DNA from: an uncultured Nocardioides sp.
Lineage (GTDB): Bacteria > Actinomycetota > Actinomycetes > Propionibacteriales > Nocardioidaceae
NCBI RefSeq assembly: GCF_947488025.1
Contig: NZ_CANKYS010000002.1
Span: forward strand, 310,001-374,000
Direction of reading: 5' to 3'
Length of the DNA stretch: 64,000 nt
The notes under the pieces are model-generated. The model was not told the origin of the DNA. It did no database searches and saw only the letters and a list, made by a program, of their open reading frames with translations. The translations under genes were made by a program, and so were the position numbers. Every line of letters begins with the position of its first letter. Position 1 is the first letter of the stretch. Positions 8,814 through 17,317 of the stretch are shown here, piece by piece.

Positions 8814-10040
8814 TCAGGTCGTCGAGCCCGGCTCGAGACGCGCGCCGGCCGCCACCGTGCCCGACACCGTCGAGTCGCGGCCGACGAGCACGAGGTCGTC
8901 GTCGTGACCGAGCCGGCGCGACGGCTCCTCGCCCACGCGGGCCTTGCCGAGCACCTCGCAGCGCTCGTCGAGCACGCTCGTGCGCACCACGGAGCCCGCG
9001 CGGATGACGCAGTCCTCCATCACGACGCTGTCGTGGACCTCGGCACCCTTCTCCACCACGACGCCGGGGCCCAGGACGCTGCCCACGACGAGGCCAGCGA
9101 CGTCGGCGCCCGGTGACAGCAGCGAGTCGCGGCACTCCGCTGAGGCGCGCACCCGCGCGGCGGGCCGGTCCGGCCAGTGGGAGATGACCGGGCGGCCGGG
9201 GTGGTCGAACACGTCGACGCGTCCGGCGAGCAGGTCGCGGTGGGACTGGAGGTAGAGCCCCGGCTGGCCGACGTCGCGCCAGTAGCCGGTCAGCGGGACC
9301 GCCGCCGTCCTCCCGGTCTCCACCAGTCGCGGGAGGAGGTGCTCGCCGAAGTCGCCGATGCCGCTGTCGCCGTCCTCGGCGTCGCCCGACAGCTCGCGCC
9401 GCAGGTCGCGCAACGTCTCGAGCAGGACGTCGGTGTCGTAGAGGAAGATCTCGGTCGCCACCGTGCCCGACGACGGCCGCGACGGCTTGTGCTCCACACC
9501 CGTGACGGTGCCGTCGCGCCCCGCGAGGACGACGACGTTGTCCGAGGCGTCCTTCTTGGTGACCTCGCTCGTCAGGACGGTCGCGACCCGTCCCGCTGCG
9601 ATGTGCTCCTCGATGACCGGCCCGAGGTCCATGTTGAAGACGTGATCGGCGCTGCAGACCGCGAGCGTGCGCGCGCCGAAGGCCTCGATGTCGGCGGAGT
9701 TCCGCAGCAGCAGGTCACCGTTGCCGTGGGCGAAGCCGCTCTCGGTGGCCGGACCGGTGCCGGTCTGCGGGACGATGCGCCGGAAGCCGCCGCGGTTGCG
9801 GTCCAGGCTCCACGGGCGACCTCCCGACAGGTAGTCGTCGATCGAGGTGACCTGGTACTCCAGCGAGACCCACACGTCGACCAGGTCGGCGTGCACCAGC
9901 CCCGAGAGCGCGAAGTCGATGAGCCGGTGGACCCCGCCGAAGGGCAGGTCGGGCTTGGCCCGCTCACGGGTCAGCACGTCCATCCGCGAGCCCTGCCCGC
10001 CAGCCTGGACCAGAGCAAGGACCTCACCACGTCGCGTCAT
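8814..10040 (-). CDS. Glucose-1-phosphate adenylyltransferase-like nucleotidyltransferase
   Basis: 408-aa ADP-glucose pyrophosphorylase-type enzyme (NTP + glucose-1-P to NDP-glucose). The N-terminal Rossmann-like domain has the nucleotide signature AGGQGSRMDVLTRERAKPDLPFGG... and RLIDF; GYWRDVG lies mid-protein; the C-terminus is a left-handed beta-helix of hexapeptide-like repeats (from about 300). It diverges from GlgC in the loop sequences, and glgA is not adjacent, so glycogen or trehalose-type sugar activation is likely but not certain. The start is ATG 10040, with CATGCT 6 nt upstream. It is divergent from the nadA leader. Confidence 0.82.
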   Translation of the reverse strand: MTRRGEVLALVQAGGQGSRMDVLTRERAKPDLPFGGVHRLIDFALSGLVHADLVDVWVSLEYQVTSIDDYLSGGRPWSLDRNRGGFRRIVPQTGTGPATESGFAHGNGDLLLRNSADIEAFGARTLAVCSADHVFNMDLGPVIEEHIAAGRVATVLTSEVTKKDASDNVVVLAGRDGTVTGVEHKPSRPSSGTVATEIFLYDTDVLLETLRDLRRELSGDAEDGDSGIGDFGEHLLPRLVETGRTAAVPLTGYWRDVGQPGLYLQSHRDLLAGRVDVFDHPGRPVISHWPDRPAARVRASAECRDSLLSPGADVAGLVVGSVLGPGVVVEKGAEVHDSVVMEDCVIRAGSVVRTSVLDERCEVLGKARVGEEPSRRLGHDDDLVLVGRDSTVSGTVAAGARLEPGSTT

Positions 10041-10083
10041 GGCCGAAGCATGGCACCCGGGCTCACGGGCCCGCGCCCCCTCC

Positions 10084-10089
10084 TAGGAT
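10084..10089 (+). promoter_or_regulatory. Leaderless -10 element ahead of the nadA leader ORF
   Basis: TAGGAT followed by 6 nt and then ATG 10096, the canonical leaderless geometry seen repeatedly in this window. Confidence 0.55.
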
Positions 10090-10095
10090 GAGGAC

Positions 10096-10167
10096 ATGAG
10101 ATGCACCCCACGACGTTCTTCTCCTCCGCTTCGCTCCCCCGAACAACGCCTCGGGGACCCCGCGTGA
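10096..10167 (+). CDS. Short leaderless upstream ORF coupled to nadA
   Basis: A 23-codon ORF, MRCTPRRSS... to GDPA, whose ATG sits exactly where the TAGGAT promoter should start the transcript. Its stop TGA (10165-10167) overlaps the GTG of nadA (10164) as GTGA. It is rich in Arg, Ser and Pro and has a Cys at residue 3. Small leaderless upstream ORFs that control translation of the next gene are known in mycobacteria; a similar coupling or attenuating role here is inferred from geometry alone. Confidence 0.5.
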   Translation: MRCTPRRSSPPLRSPEQRLGDPA

Positions 10168-11336
10168 ACGTCGTCGACCTGCCGCTCCTTCCCCTCGGCA
10201 AGGGCCGCGACCTCGACGCCGAGCGCGGCGTCGAGTGCCCCGGCGACCTGCCGGCGGCGTCCGACCCCGACCTGGTCGCCCGGGCCCGGGCGGCCAAGGA
10301 GGCACTGGGCGAGCGGGTCTTCGTGCTCGGCCACCACTACCAGCGCGACGAGGTCATCCAGTTCGCCGACGTCACCGGCGACTCGTTCAAGCTCGCCCGC
10401 GACGCAGCGGCTCGCCCCGACGCGGAGTTCATCGTCTTCTGCGGCGTCCACTTCATGGCCGAGTCGGCCGACATCCTCACCTCGCCGAGCCAGCAGGTGG
10501 TCCTGCCCGACCTCGCCGCGGGTTGCTCGATGGCCGACATGGCACGGCTGCGCCAGGTCGAGGACGCGTGGGACGCCATGGCCGACGCCGGCATCCAGGA
10601 CTCCGTCGTCCCGGTGACCTACATGAACTCCAGCGCCGACATCAAGGCGTTCTGCGGGCGCAACGGCGGCGTGGTCTGCACCTCGTCCAACGCCGACGTC
10701 GCGCTCGACTGGGCCTTCGCGCAGAAGAGCGACGCCAAGGTGCTCTTCCTCCCCGACCAGCACCTCGGCCGCAACACCGCGGTGCTCCAGATGGGCATCG
10801 GCCTCGACGAGTGCGTCGTCTGGGACCCGCTGCAGCCCGGTGGCGGCCTGAGCGCCGAGGAGGTCCAGAAGGCCCGCATGATCCTGTGGAAGGGCCACTG
10901 CTCGGTGCACGGCCGCTTCTCCGAGGACGTCGTCGACGAGCTCCGCGTCAAGCACCCCGGCATCAACATCCTGGTCCACCCCGAGTGCAGGCACGAGGTC
11001 GTGCTCAAGGCCGACCTCGTCGGCTCCACCGAGTTCATCATCAAGACCATCGAGGCCGCCGAGCCCGGCACGGTCTGGGCCATCGGCACGGAGCTCAACC
11101 TGGTCAAGCGCCTCGCCGACGCCCACCCCGACAAGACGATCGTCTTCCTCGACCGCAACGTCTGCTACTGCTCGACGATGAACCGCATCGACCTCCCCCA
11201 CCTCGTCTGGGCCCTGGAGAACCTCGTCGCCGACAACGTCGTCAACCGGATCAGCGTCGACCCGGAGACCGAGGCCGACGCACTGGTGGCGCTCCAGCGG
11301 ATGCTCGACCTGCCCGGCAAGTCGCACCGCGACTGA
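10164..11336 (+). CDS. nadA: Quinolinate synthase A
   Basis: [4Fe-4S] enzyme that condenses iminoaspartate with dihydroxyacetone phosphate to make quinolinate, the first committed NAD intermediate. 390 aa from GTG 10164. The three cluster cysteines are seen in FCGVHFM, HPECRHEV and CYCSTM, with GHHYQRDE near the N-terminus. An in-frame ATG at 10101 has a GAGG 6-7 nt upstream and would add 21 residues; I prefer 10164 because of the leaderless ORF that ends on it. No nadB or nadC follows, so the rest of the pathway is elsewhere. Confidence 0.93.
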   Translation: MNVVDLPLLPLGKGRDLDAERGVECPGDLPAASDPDLVARARAAKEALGERVFVLGHHYQRDEVIQFADVTGDSFKLARDAAARPDAEFIVFCGVHFMAESADILTSPSQQVVLPDLAAGCSMADMARLRQVEDAWDAMADAGIQDSVVPVTYMNSSADIKAFCGRNGGVVCTSSNADVALDWAFAQKSDAKVLFLPDQHLGRNTAVLQMGIGLDECVVWDPLQPGGGLSAEEVQKARMILWKGHCSVHGRFSEDVVDELRVKHPGINILVHPECRHEVVLKADLVGSTEFIIKTIEAAEPGTVWAIGTELNLVKRLADAHPDKTIVFLDRNVCYCSTMNRIDLPHLVWALENLVADNVVNRISVDPETEADALVALQRMLDLPGKSHRD

Positions 11337-11355
11337 GCGACCGGGCGCGACGACG

Positions 11356-12540
11356 ATGGCACGGCGGCGGATCAGCGACTCCGAGCGCCGCAGCCGCATC
11401 GCCGTACGCCACGCGCTGGCGCCGGCCCACCGGCTGGCCGGCGTCGACGCGGTGACCCGCGCGATGACGGTCCTGCACGCGACCGAGGCGGCCACCGTCC
11501 ACCTCGCGGTCGCCGCGCGCGCCGAGGGCATCACGCCCGAGGACGTCGACTCCGAGCTGTACGACGCCCGGTCGGTGGTCAAGCAGCTCGCGATGCGCCG
11601 GACCCTCTTCGTGTTCCCACGTGACCTGCTGCCCGCCGCGTGGGGCAGCGCCTCGGCGCGCGTCGCGGCGTCGGAGCGCAAGCGCATCGCCAAGGCGATC
11701 GTCGGGGCAGGCATCGCACCCGACGGGGACGCCTGGCTGGACGCCGCCCGCGAGGCCACGCTCGTACGCCTGGCAGCGGGGCCGGCGACCGCAGCAGAGC
11801 TCCGCACCGAGCTCCCGGAGCTTGCCGGGATGGTCGGCGGGACCACGGACAAGCCGTACGACCGCCCGGTGCCGGTGGCTCCGTGGGTGCTCACCCACCT
11901 CGGGCTCGAGGGGCAGGTGCTGCGCGGGCGCAACGCCGGGCACTGGCGGCTGAACAAGCCGACGTGGACGACCGCCGAGGACTGGCTGGGCGTCGTGGAG
12001 CCTCCGCTCGACGAAGCCGCCGGCTACGCCGCGCTGGTCCGTGGGTGGCTGACCACCTTCGGGCCCGGCACCGCGGCTGACATCCAGTGGTGGCTGGGCT
12101 CGACGAAGACCGCCGTCACCCGGGCCCTGGCGGACCTCGGCGCCGTCGAGGTCGACCTCGACGACGGATCGACGGGCTGGGTCCACCCCCACGACAGCGA
12201 TGTCGGTCCGGTGGAGCCGTGGGCGGCGCTGCTGCCCACGCTCGACCCCACCGTGATGGGCTGGAAGTCGCGCGGCTTCTACCTCGACCCGGCACACGTC
12301 CCCCACCTCTTCGACACCAACGGGAACGCCGGCACCACCGCGTGGTGGGACGGGCGCATCGTCGGTTGCTGGGTCCAGGACGAGGAGGGCGTCGTCAGGC
12401 TGTCGCTGCTCGAGGACGTCGAGCCCGACGGGCTCGCCGCGCTCGAGCACGAGGCGCACCGGCTCACTGCGTGGCTCGAGGGGACCGTGGTCGGCACCGT
12501 CTACTCCTCCCGGCAGATGAAGCACGCCCGGCTGCCCTGA
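11356..12540 (+). CDS. Winged-helix DNA-binding protein (HTH_42 / AlkZ-like)
   Basis: 394-aa member of the winged-helix family formerly DUF1006, which includes the DNA glycosylases AlkZ/AlkX that unhook crosslinks or excise bulky lesions. Family stretches visible: HLAVAARAEGITPEDVDSELY in the N-terminal winged-helix unit, APWVLTHLGLEGQVLRG, TTFGPGTAADIQWWLG (about 235-252) and DPTVMGWKSR (about 298). A glycosylase role is possible, but the catalytic residues cannot be assigned from sequence alone. The start is ATG 11356, 19 nt after nadA, so co-transcription is possible. Confidence 0.78.
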   Translation: MARRRISDSERRSRIAVRHALAPAHRLAGVDAVTRAMTVLHATEAATVHLAVAARAEGITPEDVDSELYDARSVVKQLAMRRTLFVFPRDLLPAAWGSASARVAASERKRIAKAIVGAGIAPDGDAWLDAAREATLVRLAAGPATAAELRTELPELAGMVGGTTDKPYDRPVPVAPWVLTHLGLEGQVLRGRNAGHWRLNKPTWTTAEDWLGVVEPPLDEAAGYAALVRGWLTTFGPGTAADIQWWLGSTKTAVTRALADLGAVEVDLDDGSTGWVHPHDSDVGPVEPWAALLPTLDPTVMGWKSRGFYLDPAHVPHLFDTNGNAGTTAWWDGRIVGCWVQDEEGVVRLSLLEDVEPDGLAALEHEAHRLTAWLEGTVVGTVYSSRQMKHARLP

Positions 12541-12580
12541 GGTCCAGCGCAGGCTCGGGACACACCGGGATCCGGCGGGC

Positions 12581-12620
12581 TCCCCTACCGGTGGCGGACT
12601 TCCCCTACCAGTGGCGGACT
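12581..12620 (+). repeat. Two tandem 20-bp repeats
   Basis: TCCCCTACCGGTGGCGGACT is followed at once by the same unit with one substitution. A partial third copy (CGGACTTCCCCCACGAGTA) lies near 12677. The second unit supplies the left arm of the adjoining hairpin. Confidence 0.85.
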
Positions 12621-12646
12621 CCCCGCCCGAGCGGGGAGTCCGCCAC
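12611..12646 (+). terminator. Strong hairpin between convergent genes
   Basis: A perfect 16-bp stem (GTGGCGGACTCCCCGC) with a 4-nt CCGA loop followed by TTT. It lies between the winged-helix gene (+) and the histidine kinase (-) and could stop transcription in both directions. Confidence 0.8.
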
Positions 12647-12771
12647 TTTGCGGCCGTTACAACGGCCTCGAGGTGTCGGACTTCCCCCACGAGTACGCGC
12701 AGGGCGCCGTCGCGGCCCCAGAGCCGGGCCGGGAGGGGATCCGCCGGAGTCCGGCGAGCGCCTGGACCCGC

Positions 12772-13941
12772 TCAGGCGTCGGCGCGGGGCAGCTCGAACC
12801 AGAACACGGACCCGCCGCCCTCGCGGCCGTCGACCCCCATCCGACCCCCGTGGGCCTCGACGATGCGGCGACAGGTCGCCAGCCCGATGCCGGAGCCCTC
12901 GACGGTCTTGTCGAGGCGGGCGAGCGGCGCGAAGACCCGTTCGCGCTTGCCCTCCGGGATCCCGCGGCCACGGTCGCGCACCTCGATCCGGTGGTGGCCG
13001 TCGATCGGCACCGAGTCCACCTCGATCTCGGGCTGCTCCCCGGGAACGGCGAACTTGGCTGCGTTGTCGATCAGGTTCATCAGCACCGACCGCAGCTGGG
13101 CGCCGTCGCCGCGCACGAGGGGCATCTCCCCGACGTCCACCCGCTCCCGGGCGAGCCGCCCGGCGAGGTCGTCGAGCGCCGATCGCAGCTCCACGGCGAG
13201 GTTCACGACGTCCTCACCGGGGGCCTCGCCCTGCTGCGCGAACTCGAGCAGGTTGTTGATCAGGTCGGTCATCCGGTCCACCCCGCGACGGGCGCGGGCC
13301 AGCGTGTCGAGCTGGTCGGGCTCCTCGACGTCGAGCTCGAGCGTCTCGAGCGACAGTGAGATCGACGTCAGGGGGTTCTTGAGGTCGTGGCTGACCTGCC
13401 CGGCGAAGTGGGCCAGGCGCTGGTTCGAGGTGCTGAGCCGGTCGTTGGCCTCGCTGAGCCGGCGCGAGGCGAGCTCGAGCTCGAGGACGTCGACCACGCG
13501 GTCGGCCAGCTGGGCCAGCCCTCGTGCGGCCTCCGGGGTCACCTCGTGGCTGCGGTCGTCGAAGACGCAGAGCGTGCCGATCGTGACACCGGCCGGCGTG
13601 GTGAGCGGGTGGGAGCCGTAGTACTTCACCTCGGCGATCTCGCCGGTCGTCCACGGGTTCTCGGCGAACCGCACGTCCTCACCGGCGTCCTCGAGCATGA
13701 TCGGCCGGCCGGCCTCCACCACCAGCCGGCACATCGAGTGGTCGATCGGTGACTCCGTGCCCTCGAAACCGGCCGTCGCGACCTGGTGCTGCGAGTGGGA
13801 GCTCAGCAGGTTGACCGCGGCGAAGGGCACGCCGGCCACCTGGGCGGCGAGCTGCACGAGGGAGTCGAGCTCCCGGCGCGGCCGACCGTCGAGGACGTCG
13901 TACGCCGCGAGCGAGCGGTCGCGGGTCTCGCCGGGGTTCAC
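12772..13941 (-). CDS. GAF-domain sensor histidine kinase in the psp operon
   Basis: 389-aa cytoplasmic two-component kinase with no membrane segment. A GAF sensor domain (about 20-155, including KYYGSHPLTTPAGVTIGTLCVFD) precedes the dimerisation/phosphoacceptor motif VSHDLKNPLTS (His185), then the HATPase_c domain with N-box NLIDNAAKF, DRGRGIP and GSGIGLATCRRIVEAHGG. The GTG start at 13941 overlaps the stop of pspAB (GTGA), so this is the fifth gene of the pspA operon. No response regulator adjoins it. GAF fusion implies sensing of a small molecule or redox signal; which one is unknown. Confidence 0.87.
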   Translation of the reverse strand: MNPGETRDRSLAAYDVLDGRPRRELDSLVQLAAQVAGVPFAAVNLLSSHSQHQVATAGFEGTESPIDHSMCRLVVEAGRPIMLEDAGEDVRFAENPWTTGEIAEVKYYGSHPLTTPAGVTIGTLCVFDDRSHEVTPEAARGLAQLADRVVDVLELELASRRLSEANDRLSTSNQRLAHFAGQVSHDLKNPLTSISLSLETLELDVEEPDQLDTLARARRGVDRMTDLINNLLEFAQQGEAPGEDVVNLAVELRSALDDLAGRLARERVDVGEMPLVRGDGAQLRSVLMNLIDNAAKFAVPGEQPEIEVDSVPIDGHHRIEVRDRGRGIPEGKRERVFAPLARLDKTVEGSGIGLATCRRIVEAHGGRMGVDGREGGGSVFWFELPRADA

Positions 13942-14510
13942 AGGCCGGGGGCCTTCCACACCGCCAGCCACCTCTGCAGGTCGGGCTCCATCGGCAGCTC
14001 CTCTCCCAGCAGGTCACGCACGGACAGCTCGAGCAGCGTGTCACGCGTCTGCTCCCCGGTGGGGGCGAACGGGTAGAACGTGCCCTGCTTGTAGAGGTAG
14101 GTCAGGCCGAACCGCTGGCCGGACGCGTTGGCGAACGGCACCAGCGAGCACAGCAGCCCGGACTCGAAGCCGTTGAGCTCGAGCGTGGTGTTGACGGCGT
14201 GGAGGTCGGTGCACAGGCCGGGCATGTCGCCCTTGTCGCCCTCGACGACGAGCCAGGTGAAGCCGAAGTCGTCCTGGGTGACCTCGACGTCGGGCGCCTC
14301 GGCGTCGTCCCGGATCAGCGCGAGCACATCGGCCTGGGTCTGCGCGAAGGCGGCGCCGGCGGCTGAGCGGTAGCACACGGACCCGGTGCCGGTGGGCTCG
14401 AAGCCCAGTGCGGTCTGCAGCGTGATCGCCGCGCTCGGCACGTGGAACAGCGCGTCGAGGTTGTTGCGCTTGGGCTGCGTCCGACCACGCATCGCCTCCC
14501 ACAGTCCCAT
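13938..14510 (-). CDS. pspAB: PspA-associated protein PspAB
   Basis: 190-aa protein of the family found beside PspA and HtpX in actinobacteria and archaea. It starts MGLWEAMRGRTQPKRNNLDALF and contains DFGFTWLVVEGDKGDMPGLCTDLHAVN and the C-terminal TLLELSVRDLLGEELPMEPDLQRWLAVW. No catalytic motif is known and none is seen. The context (between htpX, 12 nt away, and a histidine kinase sharing its stop) supports a role in the envelope-stress module. Confidence 0.85.
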   Translation of the reverse strand: MGLWEAMRGRTQPKRNNLDALFHVPSAAITLQTALGFEPTGTGSVCYRSAAGAAFAQTQADVLALIRDDAEAPDVEVTQDDFGFTWLVVEGDKGDMPGLCTDLHAVNTTLELNGFESGLLCSLVPFANASGQRFGLTYLYKQGTFYPFAPTGEQTRDTLLELSVRDLLGEELPMEPDLQRWLAVWKAPGL

Positions 14511-14522
14511 GTCGCCTCGCCC

Positions 14523-15437
14523 TCAGCCGGTCGGCCGGCTGAGCTCGGCCTGGATGCGCGCCAGCTGCTCGAGCCGCTGCTGCAGCGGCGGGTGCGTCGC
14601 CATCAGGCCGCCCAGCCCGCCGTGGAGCGCGGGGACGATGCACAGCGCGCTCGCGGCGCCTGCTGCGCTGCTCGCGCGCAGGTCGCGCTGCGGGGTCGCG
14701 GCGCCCTCACCGCTGATCTTCTGCAGGGCGCTGGCCAGCGCACCGGGCTTGAGCGTGAGGTAGGCACCGGCCCGGTCGGCGCTCATCTCGCGGTAGCGCG
14801 AGAGCAGGCGCAGCAGCACGAAGCTGACGGCGTAGACGACGATGCTGACGACGACCGCCACCAGGAGGGCGGGCAGCGCGCTGTTGTTGCGCGAGCGGCT
14901 CATCCCGCCGAACTGGGCGAAGCGCATCAGCAGCCCAGCGGCGATGCCGGCCGAGGACGCGACGGTCATCACGAGCACGTCGCGGTGGGCGACGTGGCTC
15001 AGCTCGTGGGCCAGCACGGCCTCGAGCTCCTCGGTGTCGAGGGTCTGCAGGATGCCGGTCGTCACGCACACGACGGCACGCTCGGGCGAGCGACCGGTGG
15101 CGAAGGCGTTGGGCATGTCGAGCTGGGACACGCCGACGCGCGGCTTGGGCATGTCGGCGAGCGCGCAGAGCCGGTCGATCATGCCGTGCAGCTCCGGTGC
15201 CTCCTCCGGCGTCACCTCGCGTGCACGCATCGCGCGCATGGCGACCTTGTCGGAGCTCCACCACTGCCAGAACGCCATGCCGATCGCGATGACCGCGACG
15301 AGCACGGCGCCGCCGGGGCTCCTGACGAACGCCATGACGGTCACCACGAGCCCGACGAACAGCGCGCCGAGCAGGAACATGGTGAGGGTCATCCGGGCGG
15401 TCAGCCCGGAGTCCTTGATGAAGCGTGAGGTGGCCAC
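14523..15437 (-). CDS. htpX: HtpX-family membrane zinc metalloprotease
   Basis: 304-aa M48 peptidase that degrades misfolded membrane proteins. Two N-terminal membrane segments (about 16-37 and 43-60), then the zinc motif VLAHELSHVAHRD (His144, Glu145, His148), two more membrane segments (about 157-200) and the downstream YREMSADRAGA containing the third ligand region. It follows pspAA by 13 nt. Within a PspA operon this enzyme provides the proteolytic arm of membrane quality control. Confidence 0.93.
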   Translation of the reverse strand: MATSRFIKDSGLTARMTLTMFLLGALFVGLVVTVMAFVRSPGGAVLVAVIAIGMAFWQWWSSDKVAMRAMRAREVTPEEAPELHGMIDRLCALADMPKPRVGVSQLDMPNAFATGRSPERAVVCVTTGILQTLDTEELEAVLAHELSHVAHRDVLVMTVASSAGIAAGLLMRFAQFGGMSRSRNNSALPALLVAVVVSIVVYAVSFVLLRLLSRYREMSADRAGAYLTLKPGALASALQKISGEGAATPQRDLRASSAAGAASALCIVPALHGGLGGLMATHPPLQQRLEQLARIQAELSRPTG

Positions 15438-15450
15438 CGCTCGTGGCGTC

Positions 15451-15729
15451 TCAGCCGGGGATGAGGCCGTCGTCGCCCAGGAGCTCGCGGACCTCGTCGA
15501 TCGTCGCGTCGGGCGGCGGCAGGATCATGTCGGACTCGTCGAGCGAGTCGAGGGAGTGGTGGGTGCCGCTCGCGCGCACGGCCGACAGCAGCCCGTGCAG
15601 CGCGGTGCGGAACATGTCCTCGTCGCCGGACTCGATGGCCTGCTCGATCTGGTTGTCCAGGCCGTTGAGGGCGTCGAGCGCGTGGTCGTCGAGGTCGTAC
15701 TGACCCTCGCCGAGGATGCGGACGATCAT
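15451..15729 (-). CDS. pspAA: PspA-associated protein PspAA
   Basis: 92-aa acidic protein starting MIVRILGEGQYDL, the standard PspAA N-terminus, and ending SDMILPPPDATIDEVRELLGDDGLIPG. No enzymatic motif. The ATG at 15729 overlaps the end of pspA (ATGA). In related systems it partners PspA; here the four-gene order pspA-pspAA-htpX-pspAB is intact. Confidence 0.88.
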   Translation of the reverse strand: MIVRILGEGQYDLDDHALDALNGLDNQIEQAIESGDEDMFRTALHGLLSAVRASGTHHSLDSLDESDMILPPPDATIDEVRELLGDDGLIPG

Positions 15730-16532
15730 GCCCGTCCGCCCTCGCTGCCCGAGCCCTCGCCCTCGGTGCGTACGGCGTCGGGCTCGGCCGCGAGGATGTC
15801 GCCGCCCTCGTCACCGGACTCGATGGCCTGGGGGGTGCTGGCGGCCTTGAGCCGGGCCAGCTCGGCCTCCACGTCGGACCCGGAGCTGAGGGCGTCGAGC
15901 TCGCGCGTGATGTCGTCGCCGGCGTTGAGCTGCGAGGCGTCGTCGAGGGCGCCGGAGGCGATCAGCTCGTCGATGGCCTGGCCGCGCGCCTGCATCTGGG
16001 CGGTCTTGTCCTCGGCACGCTGGATGGCGAGGCCGACGTCGCCCATCTCCTCGCCGATGCCCGACATCGCCTCGCCGATGCGCGTCTGCGCCTCGGCCGC
16101 GGTGTAGGTGGCCTTGATGGTCTCCTTGCGGGTGCGGAAGGCCTCGACCTTGGCCTGCAGCCGCTGCTGCGCCAGGACGAGCTTCTCCTCCTCGCCCTGG
16201 AGCGTGGCCTGCTGCTCTTTGAGGGCGGTGATCTGCGAGGCGAGACCGGACTTGCGGGTCAGCGCCTCGCGGGCCAGGTCCTCACGACCGGCGCCGATGG
16301 CCTTCTCGGCCTGGCCCTGCAGCTTGGCGGCCTGCTGCTCGAGCTGGTTGACCTGGAGCTCGACGCGCTTGCGGCTCGTGGCGACGTCGGCCACGCCGCG
16401 ACGGACCTTGGACAGGAGCTCGAGCTGGCGCTGGTAGCTGTAGTCGAGGGTCTCGCGGGGGTCCTCCGCCTTGTCCAGGGCCTTGTTGGCCTTGGAGCGG
16501 AAGATCAGGCTGATGCGCTTCATGAGACTCAT
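15726..16532 (-). CDS. pspA: Phage-shock protein A (PspA/IM30)
   Basis: 268-aa ESCRT-III-like membrane-remodelling protein. It starts at ATG 16532 (MSLMKRISLIFRSKANKALD), with GAGAGGG about 11 nt upstream; a second ATG at 16523 lacks a ribosome site. The remainder is nearly continuous amphipathic coiled coil with the usual DYSYQRQLELL and AIQRAEDKTAQMQARGQAIDEL stretches, ending in a low-complexity acidic/glycine tail of about 40 residues. It is first in the psp operon and diverges from the DUF3043 gene. TAGGGT at 16579-16584 is a likely -10. Confidence 0.93.
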   Translation of the reverse strand: MSLMKRISLIFRSKANKALDKAEDPRETLDYSYQRQLELLSKVRRGVADVATSRKRVELQVNQLEQQAAKLQGQAEKAIGAGREDLAREALTRKSGLASQITALKEQQATLQGEEEKLVLAQQRLQAKVEAFRTRKETIKATYTAAEAQTRIGEAMSGIGEEMGDVGLAIQRAEDKTAQMQARGQAIDELIASGALDDASQLNAGDDITRELDALSSGSDVEAELARLKAASTPQAIESGDEGGDILAAEPDAVRTEGEGSGSEGGRA

Positions 16533-16578
16533 CGGGGTGGAGACCCTCTCTTGGGCATGCGACTGGAGTGACGTTCTC

Positions 16579-16584
16579 ACCCTA
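16579..16584 (-). promoter_or_regulatory. -10 element of the psp operon
   Basis: TAGGGT on the minus strand, giving a leader of roughly 40 nt that contains the GAGAGGG ribosome site. Confidence 0.4.
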
Positions 16585-16725
16585 GGACCAATGGCAAGTG
16601 GGAGGTAGGGCAAGTCGGAGGTTGGGCGTCCCTCGACGCCGCGCCCGGCGGGTCGCGGCGATAGGCTGGCTCCACCACCAGATCCGCCCGTCCGTACCTC
16701 TCGTAGCCATGTGAAGGCAGCACGC

Positions 16726-17307
16726 GTGTTCCGTCGTACCAACTCCGAGCCGGAGACCCCCACCACCGACGACAAGGCGGGTGGCAAGGGTCGACCCACG
16801 CCCACGCGCAAGGAGGCCGAGGCAGCCGCCCGCGCCCGCGCCAAGGTGCCCCGCACGCGCAAGGAGCAGGCCGCGGCGCAGCGAGCCGCACGCGGCGACA
16901 GCTCCCGCAAGATGCGCGACGCGATGAAGACCGGCGACGAGCGCTACCTGCCCAGCCGTGACCGCGGTCCCGTACGCCGCTTCATCCGCGACTTCGTCGA
17001 CTCGCGCTTCTCGTTCATCGAGCTGATGATCCCGCTGCTGATCGTGTCGATGATCCTCGGCTACTCCGGCAACAGCAGCATGGTCCAGCTCGGCAACACC
17101 GTCCTGTTCACCACGTTGCTCGTGATCGTGTTCGACATCGTGATGCTGCGCTTCCGCCTGCGCCGCGAGCTCGCTCGCCGCTTCCCCGACGAGCCGACCA
17201 AGGGCACCACGCTCTACGCCGCCATGCGCTCCCTGCAGATGAAGTTCCTGCGCCTGCCCAAGGCGCAGGTCAAGATCGGCGAGAAGCTCCCCGAGACCTA
17301 TCGATGA
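16726..17307 (+). CDS. DUF3043 membrane protein
   Basis: 193-aa protein. A basic, disordered N-terminal 75 residues (PTRKEAEAAARARAKVPRTRKE...) is followed by GDERYLPSRDRGPVRRFIRDFVDSRF, the DUF3043 signature, and two membrane helices (about 102-122 and 132-150). The GTG at 16726 gives the family start (M)FRR and has GAAGG 9 nt upstream; GTG 16711 would add five residues. Function unknown; the gene is near-universal in actinobacteria. Confidence 0.85.
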   Translation: MFRRTNSEPETPTTDDKAGGKGRPTPTRKEAEAAARARAKVPRTRKEQAAAQRAARGDSSRKMRDAMKTGDERYLPSRDRGPVRRFIRDFVDSRFSFIELMIPLLIVSMILGYSGNSSMVQLGNTVLFTTLLVIVFDIVMLRFRLRRELARRFPDEPTKGTTLYAAMRSLQMKFLRLPKAQVKIGEKLPETYR

Positions 17308-17317
17308 GCGCACGCTG

